Origin: Trichobilharzia regenti
Lineage: Eukaryota; Platyhelminthes; Trematoda; Strigeidida; Schistosomatidae
Reading direction: 5' to 3'
Length of the DNA: 64,000 nucleotides
Assembly (NCBI GenBank): GCA_944472135.2
Contig: OX235265.1
Location: forward strand, 92,970,984-93,034,983
Below the pieces are notes generated by a model, which did not search any database, was not told the DNA's origin, and worked only from the letters and a program-made list of their open reading frames with translations. Positions 19,601 to 30,894 of the stretch are shown here, piece after piece. The stretch's first letter is position 1, and each line of letters opens with the position of its first letter. The position numbers and the translations under genes were made by a program.

Positions 19601-21890
19601 ACAGTCGTGCAAGATTCACACTTAGATTTGCTGATCAAATATGGGCTTCAAGCTTGTGTTAATCCTTCGCCGTGTTTGTCTGAACCCTTCTTGAGTGAGT
19701 CGATTGAGGGCTTTGACACCACTTCTTCCGAGAGTCTGTTCCAGGAGTTTGCGACTTGGAATGAAAACCAGTACTCCTCGTTGGCCTTTGCACTCTCCCG
19801 CCATGTCCTCTGAGGTGCTCTGACCTCGTAGAGTGGAAGATAGGAAAAATATAAGGCACGTAGTCACTATTCTAGGTTTTAAAAATTGTGGTGAGACGTC
19901 TGCCTGTCTAGTCTTCCAAAGTATGATAAATTTGTCAAGCCAAGAATCATGCCTGTACCCTTGAACTCCTTCCAGAATGTATGACTCTCCCTAAAGGAAA
20001 GTGCTGGCTGCCCGGACAAAATTTCCTAGCCTTGACCTCACGAGAGATGCATATAAGTAAGTTAATATATGTCCGGTGGTTCCAGTTCAGAGGCTGAGGG
20101 TGTTGACGTTCAGGAATAGTACGATTTATACTAACGCAAGATCTATTGACCACAACTTCTATAGTATTCTTTCCGCGCAGACCAAAGACAAAACAAACAC
20201 CAAAATTGATCATTCAGATTAAGAAGTATTTTTCAGGACCAAATTGGATGATCCCAAGTACGGCACCTTGCGGCATTCCAATATGCGTAATTGTTCATGG
20301 GATTTTCCATCCGGAAGGAATTTTCTAATCTGATTGAGTAGGCCTCCCTTAATCCAAGACTTTTTGACTTCTTGAGCGGTGTTGTATGGGGCGCTTTTTG
20401 AGAAGTCTCTGAGGAACCAATTAGTTAGGCTGGTTGAATGATTTTGAACTCCTTTGGAGTTAGTTTCGACTAGGCACAAGGCCAGCTATCCTGTGGCGTT
20501 GATGTGTAGCTATTAATCCTGTCGGACCATGAGCGCTAGACGCGTTAAATGCTGACTCACTAGCCTGGTCCATCTGACCTGGCGGCCAGGATGTTTTTGA
20601 CACCACCTCAACTAAGAAAGGGAGGATATTATTCCTACGTCTGCTGAAGAGTGTATTTATTAACGGTGATTTGCAGAAAGTGTACAGGCAGATAATCATA
20701 CCACAACGAAACTGCCTAGTTTATGCCCCTTGGAAACTACGTATTTTTACCACCATTTGTTTCACTCCGCAAGGACAAACAAATCAGGCGTTAACGGTGA
20801 AACGGATGAGGTTCAATAGGATCGACGAACCTCTTTGAATCCCTAAAAGTCAACGAAAACGACGTTCATAGACATTCCGCTCTTCCTTGACTTCACCAGG
20901 TTTTATGCTGGCATAAGGTCTGTCAGGCATGAAAGGTTTCCGAGAAGTGATGCCGTTTTCTGGACAACTAGCTATTGCTTTCTAGATATGCCATGGTAGC
21001 TCCCTTGATAATCCCTTCCTATATTTTAGTTTAGTTGCTGGTGCAACTGAAAGGTCTGTAGATTCAAAGAGTGTTTGGATGCTCCTTTGCAAAGGGAGGC
21101 TATTATGTCCTTCTTCCCGTTTCGGAGCAACACTCCACTCAAGAACAATAGCCTGTATATCATAGCCAGTGAACCGACTATATGAACTGCCGACCGTTTG
21201 AAGTGTCTTCAATGAGGGCCATTCGGTCCCAATGACTTCCCTGTATCTAACTCCGTTAGGAAATGGCACAAAATGTTTCGATGGATGTCGATGAGATCTG
21301 TACAGTATTACCCTGACTCGGCGGGAGCCGGTGATATGTGGAATGATGACCCTCATGTGAGGACTTTGCGGGAGTAGTCTGTCACAGCTTCTGCGTCTTC
21401 CGGTCCTGTTCGACTGTGTCATTATAAATAATCAGATCTAGACCTCGTCAGATTTCTTGCTCCCGTGGTACACATGCAAAAAATTTTGATTCGGTCTCTA
21501 GACATCCGGTTAGCCCATGATACTAGCACGACTACACACCTGAAAATGAGCTGGGCCAAATCAAATCTTCCTAGGGGTGGAGGATGTCATATGGGGTCCA
21601 TGTTCTCTCGATAAGAGAGAAACAGGTCCAAATTTCACGAGGGATGATGTGGGCCATGATATGCAGGCTTTGTGACATTTACTAGAGCCAGTGAAGAAGT
21701 AGATTATGTACGCGTACGTTCAAAGCAGATGCCTGAGAGAGCGTTGTAAGTCTTGTCCAGTCAACTGTTGGGGCTTTGAAGCCACCGACGATGAGACTTC
21801 CACATTTGGATATCCATGAACCCACTTCCTCTATTGGGATGTAGTTTTTACTGCAATCAGGACTGCAATATATCGCTGTGAGGTTTCTGT
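19600..21890 (-). mobile_element. CR1-clade LINE, decayed ORF2
   Basis: Reading from right to left: an endonuclease piece (YIPIEEVGSWIS, CGSLIVGGFKAPTVDWTRL) near 21600-21870; the linker between endonuclease and RT (open stretch 20982-21422); RT with DFSKA..GGLLNQIRKFL (20219-20479); and the C-terminal FSFQVANSWNRLSEEVV block typical of CR1 elements (about 19690-19780). Stops and frameshifts throughout. The family differs from CR1-1 at 34 kb. Confidence 0.7.
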
Positions 21891-22335
21891 TTTACTTCTC
21901 TGGCTTTATGTGCTGAGTGAAGTGTGGCGACTCGAACTGCTGCACACCGGTGCAAAGTTCTATGTTGAAACCAGACAGACAGTTGGGATCGAAAGATTTC
22001 TCTGTTAAATGATGATATACTTATTCAAACTATCAAGCATCCTAATATTGGAATGTGAAGACAAAAAATCGAACAACTGGTTGAAAGAAGATAAATCGAT
22101 GAATGAACTTAGATAATGCAAAGAATAGAATATAACTAAAAAAGTAAGTGATAGTCGTATTGTCAAAATTACATCCGATTGAATCAACGTACCTTGTTGA
22201 ACGCAGTATCTTCCAGTTCTGCACAAGAACATGCTGCCTTTACTTCAGGATGTGGGCTGATGTACCAGCTCATTAAGTCGGGTACTGAAACGATTTCATT
22301 TATATCAACTTTCCAATCACTTGTTTGAGCTGGGG
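21806..22335. repeat. Composite segmental duplication, copy 1
   Basis: This block contains a CR1 endonuclease fragment, an RTE-1 3' tail (about 21890-21980, + strand), a unique AT-rich piece and a spliced-looking exon. It recurs in the same order at 41628-42056, about 20 kb away. The copies differ by point substitutions and a ~95-bp deletion in copy 2. Shared junctions between unrelated repeats mean the assembled block itself was duplicated. Confidence 0.8.
22193..22329 (-). CDS. Duplicated exon of unknown gene, copy 1
   Basis: A 137-nt open exon with acceptor CCCCAG and donor AAG|GTACGT on the minus strand. It encodes QTSDWKVDINEIVSVPDL, then MSWYISPHPEVKAAC and LEDTAFNK. The copy at 41914-42050 has the same length, splice sites and frame, with about seven amino-acid changes. 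I do not recognise the protein. It could be a real exon of a duplicated gene or a relic carried by the segmental duplication. Confidence 0.5.
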
Positions 22336-22339
22336 CATT

Positions 22340-23410
22340 GGCCTGTCAAACTGCTGCTGCAAACTTGAAGGTGAGCACAGAGTGATTACTTCTTCCTAAA
22401 GGAGGAGGATGTTGTATGAGATCGACATCCCCACTATGGGAGAACACTAGGTCCAAAGTTGAAGAGGAGTGTTGCGAGTGATAGTGCGTGGGCGTAATGA
22501 CATATTGTGCTGGGGCTAGCGAAATGCAAGATTCCAGCAGTACATAATCAAAGGAGTTGTCTGAAGATGGCGCTGTAAGGCTTGTCCAGTCAACTGTTGA
22601 GGCATAGAAGTAGCCAACTACGAGACCTCGACATTTCGATGTCCAGGAGCCCAGCTTCTCCATTAGGAAGTCGTCTTCACTACAGCCGGGAGTGTAGAAG
22701 ATAGCAGTGAGGTCAGTACCTTGGCCTATGCATTTAAGTCTGCAGCGCAGAAGTTCACACGATTCACTTTCGTGTGCGAGTGCATCAATTCTATGCACAG
22801 TTAGGCAATTCTTGAGGTAGATTACTATTTTATTTATTTTTATTTTTGATTACAGCTTGATTCCACACTGTATTTTTGGTACAAGTATGGAATTTTCAGC
22901 GTGGATATCGGTAGCCCAACTTCTTTGCGACTTAGTTGGTCCACCCTACACACTACGAATTCTGACAGGTTAACTTCGTTGTCAGTGACATTGGGTGTGA
23001 GCCATGCCTCTATAATGATAATCACATCCGGATTTCCGGAGTCTATCATATTAACCAGCTCAGTCTGTTTGTTTGACAGGCTGTAGGCGTTTGTGTAGCA
23101 AACTGTCAATTCAGTCTGATGCTTCCGCGGCCTACCCACAGAGGTATCAAAATAATCAAACTTCGGACTGTGACAACCCGGAAACCCTTAATCCTACGGT
23201 TTTTTGCCGTTTCGGCGCCATTTGCCTAATTCTAGAGCCGCACACTAACTTTTGACGCGGTCTGGTAGAATAAACCGGCACGGACGTGTATGCCCGATCT
23301 TTTAAGAGTCTGGGAGTTACTTAGAATGGCATCCTTCTTTTCTTTGGACTTTAGTACTAATCTGAGAATGCGTACCGGCTGATTTGTTTTACTATACGAC
23401 TACCTGTAGT
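22340..23410 (-). mobile_element. CR1-clade LINE: ORF1 end and endonuclease
   Basis: On the minus strand, the end of an ORF1-like protein (PVRILRLVLKSKEKKDAIL, about 23300) is followed by the ORF2 endonuclease: TNAYSLSNKQTELVNMI, DVIIIIEAWLT, then LTAIFYTPGCSEDD, STVDWTSLT, SSTLDLVFSH and GRSNHSVLTFKF. These correspond to the conserved Glu/Trp, Asp and Ser-Asp-His regions of the APE fold; here the last reads SNH instead of SDH. The element stops at the endonuclease end. An inserted LINE/SINE tail interrupts it at 22831-22905. Confidence 0.75.
22831..22905 (-). mobile_element. Inserted 3' tail of SINE-B/CR1-2
   Basis: Minus strand GGCTACCGATATCCACGCTG, then AAAATTCCATACTTGTACC, then GTGGAATCAAGCTGTAATC and (AAATA)n. 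This tail is shared with the SINEs at 33105 and 58340. It splits the CR1 endonuclease between RKEVG and IYLKNCL. A 5'-truncated insertion. Confidence 0.7.
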
Positions 23411-23840
23411 ACTAACTACCCTTCTGTAGTATTGTTAACCAAATGCTGAAATTTTGTTGGTTCTGTTAATATTTTTTTATAATATATGTAGACAGGTTAC
23501 TTTGCAACGTCAAATTTTTACTATATATAAGACTGTCATCATAATTTGGTACACTAAGTCCTGCCAACCGACCTTACCTTCAGTTCATACTACCTACATT
23601 GAACCCTAACCATATCGTTCTGCTGAATCTTGCTCCACTATTCACAAAACCTATTCTTTTTATTCTTTGAGGTTTTAACTTCTTATAAAGTAATCTGTTC
23701 ATTAGGACGCATGCACACATATATAATATGTTCATAAAGATGTACGCGGAGACCTATTGGGAGCACTCATTAAGAAAGCTAGTGAGATGGAATATGAGGT
23801 ACGAACATGTCTGGTACCAAGCAACATATTTGCGGTAGCC
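23411..23840. other. Spacer, nothing recognised
   Basis: AT-rich sequence between the CR1 copy and the gypsy element, with no repeat or coding signal identified. Confidence 0.5.
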
Positions 23841-23845
23841 ATAAT

Positions 23846-24317
23846 TGATAGGATCCCACATATGTTGGTATTGACTGTTTAAACTTGCATAGATGGTATG
23901 TTATCATTCTCACGCATTTTGGTAGTGACTGCTAATTTTGTATATTATCATTCTCACGCATTTTGGTAGTGACTGCTAATTTTATATATATGGTATATTA
24001 TGATTCCCACACATTTTGTTACTGACTGTCAATGTCGCACATATGGCATATTGTCATTTCTCACACACTTTGTTATTGGCTATTAAGGTCAATTATTTCA
24101 AATGCTGTTAGCTGTCCATATTGTTGTAAAATGTATAAATACCATGGCTTTCTTTATCGTTGTTGCACCTCAATACACAGTCACAGTCCAGCCTTTGTCT
24201 TTTGATATTTGCGTGCTTTACCAAGTCGGAAGGTACGACGAGCAGATAGGCAGATTAGTTCAGGCGCAGACAGAATAAGGTGACAACGTCTTCATTCAAC
24301 TCCCTACCGTTATAACA
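23846..24317 (+). repeat. 5' LTR (472 bp)
   Basis: Contains an internal tandem duplication of about 40 bp (TTATCATTCTCACGCATTTT unit, at about 23900 and 23944), a TATAAATACC promoter-like box and TG..CA ends. Confidence 0.9.
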
Positions 24318-24500
24318 AATTGGCGACGGGGTTTTACCTTAATTCAGTGCAGTTATAACAAATTGGCGACGGGGTTTACTTTAATTCATTGCAGCTATAA
24401 CAAGCAAACGACGACAGTTTTTATTCTGTTCAGCGCAACTATATAACATATAAGTTCAGGCGCAGACAGAGCAAGATATAACAAATTGGCGAACGGGGAT
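24311..24500 (+). repeat. Three copies of the LTR-end/primer-binding-site segment
   Basis: TATAACAAATTGGCGA occurs at 24311, 24353 and 24476. Each is followed by CGGGG or ACGGGG and a TTTACTTTAATTCA-like sequence. The leader thus has three potential primer-binding sites, the first two with identical cores. Confidence 0.8.
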
Positions 24501-24604
24501 TTACTTTAATTCATCGCAGTTATAGCACGCAACGACGACAGTTTTTATTTTGTTCAGCGCAACTATATAACATTTTTGACTGTGTTAATTACAACCCAAT
24601 TATA

Positions 24605-25375
24605 ATGTCTATCTCTCTGGACGATCTTCCGGTGACTGCAGTTGAGGTTGCCAGACACACACTGCGTGATCCAGTTTTACAGCAAGTATCAAAGTTCATC
24701 CGATTTGGCTGGCCTCCACATGTTCATTCAAATGTTTTAAAACAGTTTTACCAGCGACGCAAATCCCTATCCATCGTTAATGGATGCATAATGTTTGCTG
24801 ATCGTGTTGTCGTTCCAGCTAATCTTCGTGACCATGTGCTTCGGCAGCTTCATATATCACATCCTGGTGTTGGGAGAATGAAGGCGATCGCTCGCAGTTA
24901 TGTTTACTGGCCCAACATCGATGACCATATCGAAGACCTCGTTCGCAAGTGTAGTAAATGTGCTCAAGCATCAAAGTGTCCACGCAAGACAGAACTATGT
25001 TCCTGGCCACGACCGGACAAACCATGGTCCCGTGTTCATGTTGACTTTGCTGGACCGTTCAATAGTATGCATTTCTTAATATGTGTCGACGCGTTTTCCA
25101 AATGGCCAGAGATATTTCCTATGCATTCTGCCACATCAATTGCAACAGTGTCCCTCCTACGTCAACTATTACTGAACGTTTCGTCGACACCTTTAAGCGT
25201 GCTTATGCAAAAGCGAAGGGGGAGGGAACAACAGAAAAAATTTTGGATAAATTCTTGCTGCATTATCGTACGAATGAAAAAGGACAGTTATGTGGCAGAC
25301 ACACAGATCACGCTCTATCCAGTACCACGCAAAGGTCAACTCGACAAAGAAGAGCTCCGAAACCTTTTCAAATAG
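24605..25375 (+). pseudogene. Gypsy pol remnant: RNase H end and integrase
   Basis: A 256-codon frame. The N-terminal part (DLPVTAVEVA, DPVLQQVSKFI) is the tail of RNase H and linker. Then comes an integrase HHCC zinc-binding domain (LRQLHISHPGVGRMK, YVYWPNI, CSKCAQ) and the start of the integrase core with DFAGP and VDAFSKWPEI. After about residue 180 the frame leaves the integrase. The end of the core (ERFVDTFKRAYAKAKGEGTT, LLHYRTN) lies in another frame, 25081-25416. The core is internally deleted, so two of three catalytic acidic positions cannot be confirmed. Confidence 0.8.
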
Positions 25376-25413
25376 ATCCAAAAAGCAAGTCCTACACTCT
25401 TTACGGGGGGAGG

Positions 25414-25885
25414 TGATAGGATCCCACATATGTTGGTATTGACTGTTTAAACTTGCATAGATGGTATGTTATCATTCTCACGCATTTTGGTAGTGACTGC
25501 TAATTTTGTATATTATCATTCTCACGCATTTTGGTAGTGACTGCTAATTTTATATATATGGTATATTATGATTCCCACACATTTTGTTACTGACTGTCAA
25601 TGTCGCACATATGGCATATTGTCATTTCTCACACACTTTGTTATTGGCTATTAAGGTCAATTATTTCAAATGCTGTTAGCTGTCCATATTGTTGTAAAAT
25701 GTATAAATACCATGGCTTTCTTTATCGTTGTTGCACCTCAATACACAGTCACAGTCCAGCCTTTGTCTTTTGATATTTGCGTGCTTTACCAAGTCGGAAG
25801 GTACGACGAGCAGATAGGCAGATTAGTTCAGGCGCAGACAGAATAAGGTGACAACGTCTTCATTCAATCCCCTACAGTTATAACA
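25414..25885 (+). repeat. 3' LTR (472 bp)
   Basis: Same length as the 5' LTR with only a handful of substitutions near the end (AATCCCCTACAG versus AACTCCCTACCG). Confidence 0.9.
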
Positions 25886-25963
25886 ATAATAATCATAGTC
25901 TGAGAGCTTAACATCAATAAAGGAGGGAGGGTGGTGCTAGCTGATCAGTAGATATGGTGGGGG

Positions 25964-26338
25964 TGTCAGCAAAGTCTCATAAACCGTTAATGCCCAGCTC
26001 TCGCTACGCTCGGGCCCACGCTGTTCTTAGAAGATTTCTGAGAAACGCTTAGTAACAACGGACGAAAAAACCAAAACACCAATTGTTGACTTGAGTATTA
26101 TGTATTGTTACACCAGCATATAAATCAAGTATCACTAAGCAAACTAAGAAAACTAAGGTCTGAAAACAAATATTACAATAATAAATCTCTGTATTACTTC
26201 TGACGATGTTTCAATCTTCTTTCTGAACAGCGACCGATGAGACGATGACTGTCGTATTGATGCCTCCGCGAAAATCGAGGAAGTTGATTTTGAGCAAACA
26301 ACCAAGAATTGATCGTTCAATCTTCAACTCCATTGACA
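25964..26338 (-). repeat. BEL/Pao 3' LTR
   Basis: 375 bp, same sequence as 29589-29963 as far as visible. On its inner side the minus strand reads a short purine stretch CCGGGGAG. Confidence 0.9.
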
Positions 26339-27039
26339 CTCCCCGGCAAAAAAGGGATCCAACCCTTTTTTCCTTCACGATCAATGCACGTTGACTTGGA
26401 TGCCATTGCGAGAACCTGGGTCACTCGGACAGAGCTGAAATGGAAAACAAACAGAAAAGCCAACACACCACAAGCATACCCACAGCACAATCTCACACAT
26501 CGCTGACGACCTGCGCCTCCAGACAGAGACCTCCTCTTGACATCTTGCAACACAATCGCCACTTACTAGAATGACTCTTGCAGAATGCAACGTGACCATA
26601 GCAGCACGTCATGATACTCTTCAAGCATCCTCTTTTCTATTCACTATCAATTACCACTGAAATCGCTTGTCACTCATTCTGCCTCAGTTCTAGTAGCGGT
26701 GACGCATGCGAGCCTCAGTCGTTTACACTCTTTCTCCCCGGCGTGTCGGACCGCAGCTAACAATTGTCTCCGTGTGCATTTCATTCTCAGCAATAGCCTA
26801 GCCTCCCCGGCGTATACGACCCATCTGCTGTCCTTAACATCAATCAATTCATTCATGGATGTAGAAGACTCGAAACAACTTCGGAAGTAATCACGACGAA
26901 AATTTTAACAAAATTACGCAATAACAACAAGACACGAAAACAACAAGTAAACACAATGAATCCAAAATCACAAATTGATATGACACACCACACGTACATA
27001 CAAACAGTACAAACAACTTCACCGATCATGTCTCGATGT

Positions 27040-27490
27040 AATTCCTTTGAAGAATTGCAGGACTTACACCAGTACGCCTACAACCCTTCACAGGTTGACG
27101 ATTGTAAGTTGTGGAATGTCCGGACACAAACAAGATTAACCAACAATTACATCAATTGGAAATCACACAACTATTTAACACAAACATATGTACAATCAAC
27201 ACATCAAATGTTGTGGATTCCGACACGACAAACTACCCTTGAAGAACTGTAGGACTTACAGCAGTACGCCTACATTCCTTCTCAGGTTGATGATACAAGT
27301 GGAAGTCGTCCGGACACAAACAGAATTACCAACAGCTAGATGACAGATGATATCAATTCAGTATATACAATATGAACATATGTACAAGATCATACACCAA
27401 GCACATTGGACTGCTCATTGATGCGCTACCCTTTGAAGAACTGTAGGACTTACAGCAGTACGCCTACAACCCTTCTCAGGTTGACGCCCT
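27040..27490. repeat. Tandem ~190-bp repeats downstream of BEL gag
   Basis: GAAGAACTGTAGGACTTACA..CAGTACGCCTAC..CCTTCTCAGGTTGA recurs at about 27049, 27241 and 27435. That gives two and a half units of ~190 bp with diverged spacers. It lies between the gag stop and the 3' LTR. Function unknown; it might be a remnant of deleted pol-region sequence or a satellite-like expansion. Confidence 0.75.
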
Positions 27491-29444
27491 AGGTTGGAAA
27501 ATCGTCGCAGAGTTCATTTGCTAACTTCCTTCTATCAGCTATATCCTCAAATCTGAACGGCAACACGCCCATGTCATTGTATCGTAGAATATAGATGACC
27601 AACAAACACACGACATATCTCATCAACCAAGTGTAGAAACAGAGTAATTTACACCAAAGATAATAACATTCAAATAGTAACTTGAAACTAGAAATGCCTT
27701 TATTCGTGCAAGTCAATTTAACAATAACTCTCTCCTTTACACTTGGCTTATCCACACTAAACTGACCATTGATATTCGTCCTTTCAAACGAACTGATACT
27801 ACCATAGTCATTGCACAAGATACTTGAGTTGATGGGTGTCTGTTTCATTGTGGATGAAAACACCAACGATGACTGAGTGACACAAGGTGATGAACTTAGT
27901 GGTGGATCAGAAGCTGTTCTTGTTCGGCTCTCAGATAGTTGTCCAACTGCAAGATTACCACCACTGCTGTCTTTCACTACTAGTTCGGGTTTAGCACTAT
28001 CATCTGATGATAGGTGGGCTACACGCTGATCAATTACACTGACTGTCTCACAAGTATGCACACCTTTTGGAACTGCATCTGCATTTATTTCTACTTCACG
28101 TTCAAGTTGTACAGAACCTTTATTTAACTTAGCAGTAGTAGGCATATCCCTCATCTCATCATGATCAACCAAAGACAAATCTGCACTATCATGATCATTA
28201 TCACAAATATTCAATTTACCGTCAAGTTCATCATTTTCAAACTCTTTAATAACAGAAGTAGACAATTTTGGTTCCTCCTCACAAATCATTAAAGGTTTTA
28301 TATCTTCACTCTGACTAGTTATACTTTGTAAACTTTTGGAGTCAGAACTGCACTCTGAAGCAGTAACTCTATTCTGTGACACTCTATTCAACAACGGCTT
28401 ACCAGTTGCAACTACAGACTTCTTCACCGCACCGTTATCGTCACACAATTCGGAGTCAGGCCTGGAGTTTACATTTAGCTTATCACTGAACTTGCTCACT
28501 GGTTCACAGTTCACTTCTGTATGCACCTCTTGCAAACGTGTACAACACAACCGTGTTTGTCTTGCATCTTGTAACTTATCTGTTGAGGATGTACTACGAA
28601 ACCTGTTACACTCACTAGGTCTATATGCATTACTAGACATCATGGAGCCTTCTCGATATCCACCTCTCTGAGGCTTATTCGTCATCAATGAGTGCGTTTT
28701 ACCCTCAGACTGCTCTATTCTAGGGGTGAGATCTAACAGACTGGCGAACTTGCTCATAGATTGATTGACACTAGTATTTACCAGTTTCAGGATATCATCA
28801 AACTTTGGCTCGATACCCTCATCCTCCATACGGGAGCTTATCTTCACCCACTTCCTTTGCAGTCGAGTAGGTAGACGTCTTGCTATTACTTCTAGTATAA
28901 AACTCGAGTTGAGGTCACTCATTCGATTCATCGAAATCATTCCATTCTTGTAAATTAGCAAATTATCTAAAAACTCAGTGAGTGCCTGGGAGTCATCCTG
29001 TAATTGACCACCATTACCCTTAACAGCCTCGAATAATTTCCCTGCAATCATCGAAGGTCTTCCAAACCTTTGGCGTAATATGCTCATAGCCTCATAGTAG
29101 CCCTCCTTTGGCTTCATAAACTTACAACACTGTATAGCTCTTGCAGCATCTCCAGTGCAATATCTCATCAAATACATCAATTTCAATTCATCATTTAATA
29201 AAAAACCACTCAACATGATCTCAAACTCCTTTACAAATTGTAAATAATCAGCCGGGTTTCCATCAAAACACCGTGGTTCAAATTTAGGGAGTTTGATGTT
29301 CCTATTATCCCTGAACGGCGAAACAGTAACATCAACCATGTCATGTTTAACATCAGACACATCGTTACAATTAACAGACAAGTCACCATGACTTACTTTC
29401 CTGTTTGCATCCAAGACACTCTGTCCCTTCTTTGACCCAGGCAT
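27489..29444 (-). CDS. gag: BEL/Pao Gag-like polyprotein, 651 codons
   Basis: A long uninterrupted frame starting MPGSKKGQSVLDANRKV. Residues ~50-230 form the Pao-type gag core (LPKFEPRCFDGNPADYLQF, ELKLMYLMRYCTGDAA, GYYEAMSILRQRFGRPSMI, LEVIARRLP, the DUF1759-like pattern). Residues ~270-560 are Ser/Asp-rich and low in complexity. No CCHC zinc knuckle, protease or RT follows. The last ~75 residues contain a hydrophobic Cys/Tyr/Leu-rich stretch (LLFECYYLWCKLLCFYTWLM) that could be membrane-spanning. The intact 1.95-kb frame amid decayed elements suggests recent or continuing constraint. Gag would form the RNA-packaging particle. Confidence 0.8.
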   Translation of the reverse strand: MPGSKKGQSVLDANRKVSHGDLSVNCNDVSDVKHDMVDVTVSPFRDNRNIKLPKFEPRCFDGNPADYLQFVKEFEIMLSGFLLNDELKLMYLMRYCTGDAARAIQCCKFMKPKEGYYEAMSILRQRFGRPSMIAGKLFEAVKGNGGQLQDDSQALTEFLDNLLIYKNGMISMNRMSDLNSSFILEVIARRLPTRLQRKWVKISSRMEDEGIEPKFDDILKLVNTSVNQSMSKFASLLDLTPRIEQSEGKTHSLMTNKPQRGGYREGSMMSSNAYRPSECNRFRSTSSTDKLQDARQTRLCCTRLQEVHTEVNCEPVSKFSDKLNVNSRPDSELCDDNGAVKKSVVATGKPLLNRVSQNRVTASECSSDSKSLQSITSQSEDIKPLMICEEEPKLSTSVIKEFENDELDGKLNICDNDHDSADLSLVDHDEMRDMPTTAKLNKGSVQLEREVEINADAVPKGVHTCETVSVIDQRVAHLSSDDSAKPELVVKDSSGGNLAVGQLSESRTRTASDPPLSSSPCVTQSSLVFSSTMKQTPINSSILCNDYGSISSFERTNINGQFSVDKPSVKERVIVKLTCTNKGISSFKLLFECYYLWCKLLCFYTWLMRYVVCLLVIYILRYNDMGVLPFRFEDIADRRKLANELCDDFPT

Positions 29445-29588
29445 TGTTGAACTTGACCCAATTCCAAAAAAGTTCCAGATATTGCTTGTTCAAAGAGGAC
29501 TTGACCGGCACCAGGAAAGATGAACGGCGACTATCCAAACTTTCACCAACTGTTTCAATCCGCCAGATCTGTTTCCATCGTCAGAAAC

Positions 29589-29963
29589 TGTCAGCAAAGT
29601 CTCATAAACCGTTAATGCCCAGCTCTCGCTACGCTCGGGCCCACGCTGTTCTTAGAAGATTTCTGAGAAACGCTTAGTAACAACGGACGAAAAAACCAAA
29701 ACACCAATTGTTGACTTGAGTATTATGTATTGTTACACCAGCATATAAATCAAGTATCACTAAGCAAACTAAGAAAACTAAGGTCTGAAAACAAATATTA
29801 CAATAATAAATCTCTGTATTACTTCTGACGATGTTTCAATCTTCTTTCTGAACAGCGACCGATGAGACGATGACTGTCGTATTGATGCCTCCGCGAAAAT
29901 CGAGGAAGTTGATTTTGAGCAAACAACCAAGAATTGATCGTTCAATCTTCAACTCCATTGACA
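29589..29963 (-). repeat. BEL/Pao 5' LTR
   Basis: 375 bp. The minus strand begins TGTCAATGGAG and ends GCTGACA; the gag start lies 145 bp further in. Confidence 0.9.
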
Positions 29964-29968
29964 GGGGG

Positions 29969-30890
29969 TCACTAAGGTGAATCGCCCCATTCTGCAGGAA
30001 CAGCAATATACAATTTGAAGGCTCGAGATATTTCTGATTTTTATGAGGGCTTAGATCTTTGTCTTGAAAAAGATAATAATGAACGCCTAGACAGATCATG
30101 CTTCTACCTGTAAATATCTACCATTCGCTCAGCCTATTGTTGAGACGCGAACACGTGGGATCTGCACAGATTTATGGGGCATCTTATGAACCAACTTGCT
30201 GTCCATTGTCGGATCTTTAAATACCACTTCACAATGTCTTATCTCATTCATTTTCTAATAACGTCTTTACTTGATCCTCATTATATCCCATTAAACCTAA
30301 CATTTTATAGCTCTTTATGAATTTGATTCGACTTATTCTATTCCTATTCTCTGCAGGGTACGGTTGTGCACCAAATGCACAAAAAGGCATAAAATATTAA
30401 AAAACCGGCATAAGGAAAAAATGTATTAAAACCAAAAGTGGACATCATGATAGTGCAAACTGTACAGGAAGCATTATACATTGCAAATGAACGTTGTCAG
30501 CCTAGGGAGTTTCCTTTATTAATGCATTTATTAGTGATACTTGCACTTACCCATTTCATTACGCTTTATTGATTCACCTTAGCACTTTAACTTTCTTAAA
30601 ACAGCTTTCAATCCCTTGTAAACGTTGTACTTACCTCAATATTGGTTGGTTATCGTATGCCGACAACCACGGGATGGAAACGAAACGAAGTCGATTTTCC
30701 CGCCTAACCTGGAGGACAATTGTACAATTCAATAACTATACAGCCTAGTTCAGACAATGAGTGTATTTATATATACATATCAAATATTTAACTGTTGAAA
30801 CATTATTAACTTGTAGACAATCTCCGATTTGATATTATATCATACTTGATCGTGCCTGTAAAAATGGCATGCATTTTCATGTAAATTTAT
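29969..30890. other. Spacer, nothing recognised
   Basis: AT-rich sequence between the BEL element and CR1 ORF1 remnants, with no long frame or tRNA-like head. A short A-rich stretch near 30400 is the only low-complexity feature. Confidence 0.5.
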
Positions 30891-30894
30891 AAGT

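Larger units (their letters stand above)
23846..25885 (+). mobile_element. Gypsy-type LTR element with large internal deletion
   Basis: Two 472-bp LTRs (23846-24317, 25414-25885; TGATAGG..TTATAACA) differ at only a few positions. The 5-bp target duplication ATAAT is at 23841-23845 and 25886-25890. A TTGGCGACGGGG primer-binding-like site follows the left LTR and a purine tract ACGGGGGGAGG precedes the right one. The internal region keeps only the end of pol. Gag, protease and RT are missing, so it is non-autonomous. It is distinct from the Boudicca-like family by LTR sequence and by 5-bp instead of 4-bp duplications. Confidence 0.9.
25964..29963 (-). mobile_element. BEL/Pao LTR element, gag-only (Sinbad/Saci-1-like)
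   Basis: Two 375-bp LTRs (25964-26338 and 29589-29963), apparently identical, TG..CA ended and flanked by GGGGG on both sides (25959-25963 and 29964-29968). The internal region on the minus strand holds one long gag frame and no pol. Length is 4.0 kb against the ~6 kb expected for complete Pao elements. Identical LTRs suggest a recent insertion. Mobility would need pol supplied by a full-length relative. Confidence 0.9.

Noticed and set aside
20982..21422. 146-residue minus-strand ORF as a host gene
   Set aside because: It lies between recognisable CR1 endonuclease and RT pieces in the same orientation and fits the linker of a decayed CR1 ORF2.
26674..26890. Short overlapping ORFs downstream of BEL gag as genes
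   Set aside because: They lie in the non-coding 3' region of the BEL element on both strands, without motifs.
27040..27490. CRISPR-like array
   Set aside because: Units are ~190 bp, only two and a half copies, diverged, and inside an LTR element of a eukaryotic genome.
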